From assembly GCA_964399635.1 (NCBI GenBank), contig CAYNRU010000036.1, positions 17,410-81,409 of the forward strand: 64,000 nucleotides of DNA. Direction: 5' to 3'. Below the pieces are notes generated by a model. It was not told the origin of the DNA and ran no database searches. It saw only the letters and a list, made by a program, of their open reading frames with translations. The first letter of the stretch is position 1. Each line of letters starts with the position of its first letter. Position numbers and translations under genes: made by a program. Positions 60,701 through 64,000 of this stretch are shown in pieces. The DNA is from UBA4615 sp964399635 (GTDB taxonomy: Bacteria; Pseudomonadota; Gammaproteobacteria; Burkholderiales; Burkholderiaceae_E).

Positions 60701-60874
60701 TACATCACTGCATCACTGAAGCGTGAATTTGCCAGCGACAGTGGCACGGAGCTGAATGCCGTTTTGCCCAAAATGAGTCCGCTCAATCCGCAGTACCTGA
60801 CTAAAAAGCAAAGCGTGTTCCAGAAAATCGCCGCATTTGTGGAGAAGTTCAAGGGCGTCGGCGGGCAGGTCTGA
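57776..60874 (+). CDS. hsdR: Type IC restriction endonuclease subunit
   Basis: The protein has 1032 residues from the ATG at 57776. The PDDEXK nuclease residues are Asp151, Glu165 and Lys167 in YDVTILVNG and VELKKRG, identical in position to EcoR124I HsdR. The translocase has Walker A TTGSGKT, DECHRSQ as DEAD box, GFTGTP and the motif V/VI region LMQAYSRTNRIF. It cleaves unmodified DNA after ATP-driven translocation. Overlap with DUF1016 by 8 bp is tight. The TOTE-like gene begins 10 bp after its stop. Confidence 0.97.
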   Translation: MIDYKAIAESKNFIVLDQYTQEWKVAESYQSENDLEREFITDLQNQGYEYLPALNTPEALLANVRVQLQALNNVQFSNGEWLRFVETWLDKPSDGIVEKTRKIHDDYVHDFVFDDGRIQNIRLLDKKNIARNKVQVIKQFEQTGIHANRYDVTILVNGLPLLQVELKKRGVAIREAINQAHRYSKESFNSEHSLFKYLQIFVISNGTDSRYFANTTQRNKNSFDFTMNWAKADNSLIKDLKDFTATFLQKHTLLNVLLHYSVFDVSNTLLVMRPYQIAATERLLWKINSAYQAKRWSDLEGGGFIWHTTGSGKTLTSFKAARLATELDFIDKVFFVVDRKDLDYQTMKEYQRFSPDSVNGSDSTAGLKRNLDKDDNKIVVTTIQKLNNLMKGEADLPIYGKQVVFIFDECHRSQFGEAQKNLKKKFKKFYQFGFTGTPIFPENALGAETTASVFGRELHSYVITDAIRDEKVLKFKVDYNDVRPQFKAIETELDEKKLSAAENKQALLHPDRICEITQYILNNFRQKTHRLHVGNKGFNAMFAVSSVDAAKLYYESFRELQKGSEKPLRVATIFSFAANEEQDAIGDIQDESFEVSAMNSSAKEFLSAAIADYNALFKTNFSVDSNGFQNYYRDLAKQVKAKEIDLLIVVGMFLTGFDAPTLNTLFVDKNLRFHGLMQAYSRTNRIFDATKTFGNIVTFRDLEQATIDAITLFGDKNTKNVVLEKSYKEYMEGFTDAATGEARRGFVEVVKELDTRFPDPTAIEKEADKKDFAKLFGEYLRLENVLQNYDEFASLRELQSVDVNDPAAVDAFKTKHYLTDEDVTVLATMTLPAERKIQDYRSTYNDVRDWLRREKSSTERDKSTIDWDDVVFEVDLLKSQEINLDYILELIFDHNKKIKSKSDLVDEVRRVIRASLGNRAKESLLVDFINQTDLDQIGDKASVIDAFFTFAQAEQQREAQELINSESLNAEAAKRYITASLKREFASDSGTELNAVLPKMSPLNPQYLTKKQSVFQKIAAFVEKFKGVGGQV

Positions 60875-60884
60875 GGGGCTGTCA

Positions 60885-63323
60885 ATGTTGTACAGGTCTG
60901 CGCATTCGGCAGAGTCTCGCCCAGTCGAGGAGAGGGGTTGGCGCGATCATGGAGCAGCTGTTCCAGCGCATGGCGGTGAACTGGCAGCGCTGCAAGCCGA
61001 AAACGCCCGCCTGATCGCCCTGCTCGAATCGCACGGTATCCAGTGGCGTCCACCGCAACCGGTCGTCCTTGTGGCGCGAGAACCGGAGCCGTCCAAGCTT
61101 TCCACCGCCGAGAAGGTGGCACTGTTCCGTCGGCTGTTTCGTGGGCGCACGGATGTTTACCCGATCCGCTGGGAGGGCAAGACCTCCGGCAAGACGGGCT
61201 ACGCGCCCGCGTGCGCAAACGAATGGCGCGCCGGTGTCTGCGAGAAGCCGCTCATCAAGTGCGGGGACTGCGGCAATCGACTGCTGATTCCGCTGTCCGA
61301 TGCGGTGATCTATGACCATCTGGCCGGTGAGCACACAGTCGGGGTGTATCCGCTGCTGGAAGACGACAGCTGCTATTTCCTCGCGGTCGACTTCGACGAG
61401 GCGGAATGGCGAGACGATGCGCTGGCATTCCTGAAGTCCTGCGATGAACTGGGCGTACCGGTGGCGCTGGAGATTTCCCGCTCTGGGAATGGAGCGCACG
61501 CGTGGGTGTTCTTTGCCAGCCGCGTTTCAGCACGTGATGCCCGCCGCTTGGGCACGGCCATCATCACCCATACCTGCGCTCGCACCCGGCAACTGAAGCT
61601 GGAATCCTATGACCGACTGTTCCCGAACCAGGACACCATGCCCAAAGGCGGGTTCGGCAACCTGATCGCCTTGCCGCTGCAGAAAGGTCCGAGGGAGCAG
61701 GGTTTCAGCGTCTTTGTCGATCCCGATCTGCGACCGTACCCTGATCAATGGGCGCTCCTCGCATCCATCCAGCCGATGGCCGCGCACGATATCGAGCCGA
61801 CCATCCTCCGGGCCACGGGTGGCGTCCATCCGCTGGACGTCACCTTCATCGACGACGAGGACCTGGCCACGCCCTGGAAGCGCGAGAACACATCGGCCAA
61901 GAAGCTGGCCGGTCGTATGCCGAAGTCACTGACCGTCACGCTGGCCAATCTGATCTATTTCGAGAAGGCCGAGTTGCCGCAGGCTCTGGCCAACCGGCTG
62001 ATCCGGCTGGCGGCTTTTCAGAACCCCGAGTTCTACAAGGCCCAGGCGATGCGGATGTCGGTGTGGGACAAGTCGCGCGTCATAGGCTGCGCAGAGAGCT
62101 ATCCCCAGCACATCGCCCTGCCGCGCGGTTGCCTGGATGCCGCGCTGTCCTTGCTGCGAGAGAACGGCATTGCCTGCGACCTGCGAGACGAACGCTTCGG
62201 CGGCCAGCCGCTGGACGTGTCTTTTGTCGGCAGTCTGCGCCTCGATCAGGAAGTCGCTGTTGCAGGACTGCTCACCCACGATGCTGGCGTGCTGTGCGCG
62301 CCAACTGCCTTCGGCAAGACGGTCACCTCCGCCGCGATGATCGCCCGGCGGGGCGTCAACACCCTGGTGCTGGTGCATCGCACGGAGTTGCTCAAGCAAT
62401 GGCAGGAGCGCCTGCAAGCCTTTCTGGGTGTCGCCAAGGGCGTGGTCGGCACCATCGGTGGCGGTAAGGCCAAGCCCACTGGCAAGATCGACATCGCCGT
62501 GATGCAGTCCGTCTCCCGGCAGGGCGAGGTGAACCCGTTGGTGGAAAACTACGGCCAGGTGATCGTCGACGAGTGCCACCACGTCGGTGCGGTGTCTTTT
62601 GACGCCATCCTGAAACGGGCGAAAGCGAAATACGTGCTGGGCCTGACGGCGACACCGATCCGCCGCGACGGGCAGCAGCCGATCATCTTCATGCAGTGCG
62701 GGCCGATCCGCCACACGGCAGCCACGCCGGCCGGAGCACCGCACGATCTGGCAGTCATACCGCACTCCCGGCACGCACGGATCGATCTGCCGACCGATGC
62801 CGGCATTCAGGACGTCTTCCGGCACCTCGCCAACGATCCGGCCCGAACAGCAGCCATCGCCGCCGAGGTGCGCGATGCCGTCGCTCAGGGACGCAAGGTG
62901 CTGGTCCTGACAGAACGCACAGAACACCTCGATGCCATCAAGACGGAACTCGACAGCCTGCAACTGGCCCCTTTCGTCTTGCACGGACGAATGTCCAGGA
63001 AGCAACGAGCGACGCTGGTCGCAGACCTGGATGCACTACCGCCCGACGCGCCGCGCGTCCTTCTGTCCACCGGCAAGCTGGTTGGCGAGGGATTCGATCA
63101 CCCGCCGCTCGACACCCTGGTCCTCGCGATGCCGGTGTCCTGGAAGGGGACGTTGCAGCAGTACGCCGGGCGCCTGCACCGCGAGCACGCCAGCAAAACC
63201 GACGTGCGGATCATCGACTTCGTCGACACCGGCCATCCAGCGCTGCTGCGGATGTGGGACAAGCGCCAGCGTGGCTACCGGGCGATGGGGTATCGGCTCG
63301 GTGGCAACGTATCGGTGGAGTGA
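60885..63323 (+). CDS. TOTE-type archaeo-eukaryotic primase fused to SF2 helicase
   Basis: The protein has 812 residues from an ATG at 60885 with a GAGGGG site about 7 bp upstream. A coiled-coil N-terminus (LAALQAENARLIALLESHGI) leads to an archaeo-eukaryotic primase domain with Asp169 and Asp171 in AVDFDE and His205 in GNGAHAWVFF. CGDCG is a likely zinc knuckle. The C-terminal helicase has Lys478 (Walker A APTAFGKT), Asp562 in DECHH, GLTATP and QYAGRLHR. TOTE-type primase-helicases are linked to defence and mobile-element conflict. It is 10 bp from hsdR and likely shares its transcript. A frame inconsistency near 60949 is noted in the findings. Confidence 0.93.
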   Translation: MLYRSAHSAESRPVEERGWRDHGAAVPAHGGELAALQAENARLIALLESHGIQWRPPQPVVLVAREPEPSKLSTAEKVALFRRLFRGRTDVYPIRWEGKTSGKTGYAPACANEWRAGVCEKPLIKCGDCGNRLLIPLSDAVIYDHLAGEHTVGVYPLLEDDSCYFLAVDFDEAEWRDDALAFLKSCDELGVPVALEISRSGNGAHAWVFFASRVSARDARRLGTAIITHTCARTRQLKLESYDRLFPNQDTMPKGGFGNLIALPLQKGPREQGFSVFVDPDLRPYPDQWALLASIQPMAAHDIEPTILRATGGVHPLDVTFIDDEDLATPWKRENTSAKKLAGRMPKSLTVTLANLIYFEKAELPQALANRLIRLAAFQNPEFYKAQAMRMSVWDKSRVIGCAESYPQHIALPRGCLDAALSLLRENGIACDLRDERFGGQPLDVSFVGSLRLDQEVAVAGLLTHDAGVLCAPTAFGKTVTSAAMIARRGVNTLVLVHRTELLKQWQERLQAFLGVAKGVVGTIGGGKAKPTGKIDIAVMQSVSRQGEVNPLVENYGQVIVDECHHVGAVSFDAILKRAKAKYVLGLTATPIRRDGQQPIIFMQCGPIRHTAATPAGAPHDLAVIPHSRHARIDLPTDAGIQDVFRHLANDPARTAAIAAEVRDAVAQGRKVLVLTERTEHLDAIKTELDSLQLAPFVLHGRMSRKQRATLVADLDALPPDAPRVLLSTGKLVGEGFDHPPLDTLVLAMPVSWKGTLQQYAGRLHREHASKTDVRIIDFVDTGHPALLRMWDKRQRGYRAMGYRLGGNVSVE

Positions 63324-63397
63324 CGCCAGTGGCATGGGCGAATCACGCCGTCGGGGCCAGTCAGAGGGGACGCCGGACGGGGAGTTGGCCTCGGAAT

Positions 63398-63424
63398 CAG
63401 GTATTCGAATTTCTCGAATACCTG
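63398..63424. repeat. Perfect 11-bp inverted repeat with 5-bp spacer
   Basis: CAGGTATTCGA and TCGAATACCTG flank ATTTC. There is no T-run after it, so it is more likely a protein site or recombination arm than a terminator. It lies 75 bp after the TOTE-like stop. Confidence 0.85.
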
Positions 63425-63570
63425 CACAGAGCCAGTGTCAAGGCTTGGAGCGAATGCAATCGTCCAACAGCCTTTTGGACATTTTCCGCACAATCCTGCC
63501 GGCAAAGTGCCCGCTAACCCGCAGCACCCCGCGCCAGTGCTCATAAGCTCGGGAGTCGAGTCGGCACATG

Positions 63571-63589
63571 GTCAACCATCCGCCACCAG
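63571..63589 (+). repeat. Candidate right attachment site of the island
   Basis: GTCAACCATCCGCCACCAG pairs with 42755-42772 (same two 8-base blocks, spacer 3 versus 2). It is followed within 10 bp by a terminator in the ssrA direction. Confidence 0.4.
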
Positions 63590-63595
63590 TCCATA

Positions 63596-63627
63596 AGCCC
63601 CAACCACTTTCGGTTGGGGCTTTTTTT
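63596..63627 (+). terminator. Strong Rho-independent terminator at the island's right edge
   Basis: AGCCCCAACC/GGTTGGGGCT with a 6-nt loop is followed by seven Ts. No gene directly precedes it on the plus strand except the TOTE-like CDS about 270 bp upstream. It could be the original ssrA terminator displaced by integration, or the end of the defence operon. Confidence 0.85.
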
Positions 63628-63941
63628 CGCCTGATCGCGCCAGAAGCCGCGTGCTGTCGCGGGTTCGTGCGGAAGGCTGCGGACTTCCTGTCTCAGCCTG
63701 GCCTTGATGAGGGCGTCCGAAACTCCTACTTGCCCGCCTGCTCGCAGCCCGGCGTCCGTCCTTGCCCCTGCTCACAAGAGGGGCTCACCGCCGTTCGCGG
63801 CCGCCGCCGCGCGGTTCGTGAAAATCCCCGACTGGCATGTACACCCACGCACACCTGGGCACGGAACCGATGCAGACTCACGGTCTGTCCAGGACGATCG
63901 GTCGAAGTGTCCGGTCCCGGCGGCACCCACGAGGAGACACG

Positions 63942-64000
63942 ATGATCCCACCCGCGTTCGACTATCACGCGCCCCGCACCGTCGGCGAGGCCGTGGCCCT
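63942..64000 (+). CDS. Molybdenum hydroxylase FAD-binding subunit (5' end only)
   Basis: From the ATG at 63942, with GAGGAGA 7 bp upstream, the frame reads MIPPAFDYHAPRTVGEAVAL to the window edge. This opening (FDYxxPxTxxEA) is typical of the medium, FAD-binding subunit of carbon-monoxide dehydrogenase or xanthine/aldehyde oxidase-type enzymes. Only 19 codons are visible, so the exact enzyme cannot be named. Confidence 0.75.
   Translation, partial: MIPPAFDYHAPRTVGEAVA

Larger units (their letters stand above)
42755..63589. mobile_element. Integrated genomic island with defence cargo, about 20.8 kb
   Basis: The segment is bounded by ssrA on the left and ordinary chromosomal sequence on the right. 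It contains a large serine recombinase with DUF2924 and HTH partners, an AlpA-like regulator, an ATPase, DUF3489, a type IC restriction operon with PrrC, DUF1016 and a TOTE-like protein. The right half (52639-60874) has visibly lower GC than the flanking DNA, supporting horizontal gain. There are no conjugation or capsid genes, so it would move by itself only with help or as a simple integrative element. Boundaries depend on the weak repeat pair. Confidence 0.75.
63324..63941. other. Right-flank non-coding interval
   Basis: The 618 bp between the TOTE-like gene and the FAD-subunit gene contain an inverted repeat (63398-63424), the candidate right attachment sequence (63571-63589) and a strong terminator (63596-63627). 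Open frames here are short and lack recognisable protein features, so I call no gene. Confidence 0.6.

Noticed and set aside
63583..63588. CCACCA as a copy of the ssrA 3' end, implying integration inside ssrA
   Set aside because: Only six bases match the ssrA end, and the flanking acceptor sequence is not repeated. The 16-base match at 42755 and 63571 is stronger, so I prefer insertion just downstream of ssrA but keep both options open.
63568..63945. 125-residue plus-strand frame at the right edge
   Set aside because: It spans the candidate attachment site and terminator, has no recognisable motif, and overlaps the ribosome site of the next gene. It is probably non-coding.

Overview
The window is high-GC proteobacterial chromosome, most likely a betaproteobacterium of the Burkholderiales type. 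Evidence: gyrA-serC-pheA-hisC-tyrA on one strand with ompA-ubiG-gph diverging from it, lptF divergent from pepA-holC-valS, a single-piece tmRNA with an ANDQRFALAA tag, and TctA/TctB-type transport genes. No species can be named from sequence alone.

Region 1 (1-42549) is ordinary chromosome. It holds lptF (partial), pepA, holC, a small conserved gene, valS, tusA, an MscS channel with a short MscS-like remnant beside it, an MFS transporter coupled to alaS, then a CoA-transferase/sensor kinase/response regulator unit next to tctB-tctA. After that come dps, a class II aldolase, a run of small-molecule enzymes (LysE exporter, haloacid dehalogenase, GGT-like Ntn hydrolase, TraB/GumN lipoprotein, alpha/beta hydrolase, beta-hydroxyacid dehydrogenase, DUF1499), the gyrA-serC-pheA-hisC-tyrA block, a TRZ/ATZ deaminase, an OmpA-type lipoprotein, ubiG-gph, a DUF748 giant, a TM2 protein, an enoyl-CoA hydratase and ssrA.

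Region 2 (about 42755-63589) is an integrated genomic island just downstream of ssrA. Its left part (42837-52456) is the mobility and maintenance module: a large serine recombinase translationally coupled to a DUF2924 protein and an HTH-like protein, a coiled-coil protein, a Walker-type ATPase, an AlpA-like regulator, DUF3489, and several unknown small genes, with repeat-rich non-coding DNA (46971-47018 and 51276-51376) that could be replication or control sites. Its right part (52639-63323) is a single defence operon of clearly lower GC: MerR-like HTH, hsdM, hsdS, prrC, a DUF1016 nuclease, hsdR and a TOTE-type primase-helicase. Candidate attachment repeats lie at 42755-42772 and 63571-63589.

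The main discovery is this operon. hsdM/S/R is a type IC restriction-modification system whose HsdR keeps the D151/E165/K167 nuclease residues and whose HsdS carries three copies of the TAEL spacer repeat known to set recognition spacing in EcoR124-type enzymes. Between hsdS and hsdR sits an intact PrrC anticodon nuclease (R298, E302, H334), a guard that kills the cell by tRNA cleavage when the restriction enzyme is inhibited. Two further enzymes, a PDDEXK DUF1016 protein and an archaeo-eukaryotic primase fused to a superfamily 2 helicase, are fitted into the same transcription unit with overlapping or very tight junctions, suggesting a layered four-effector defence unit.

Region 3 (63590-64000) returns to chromosome with an orphan terminator and the start of a molybdenum-hydroxylase FAD subunit gene.
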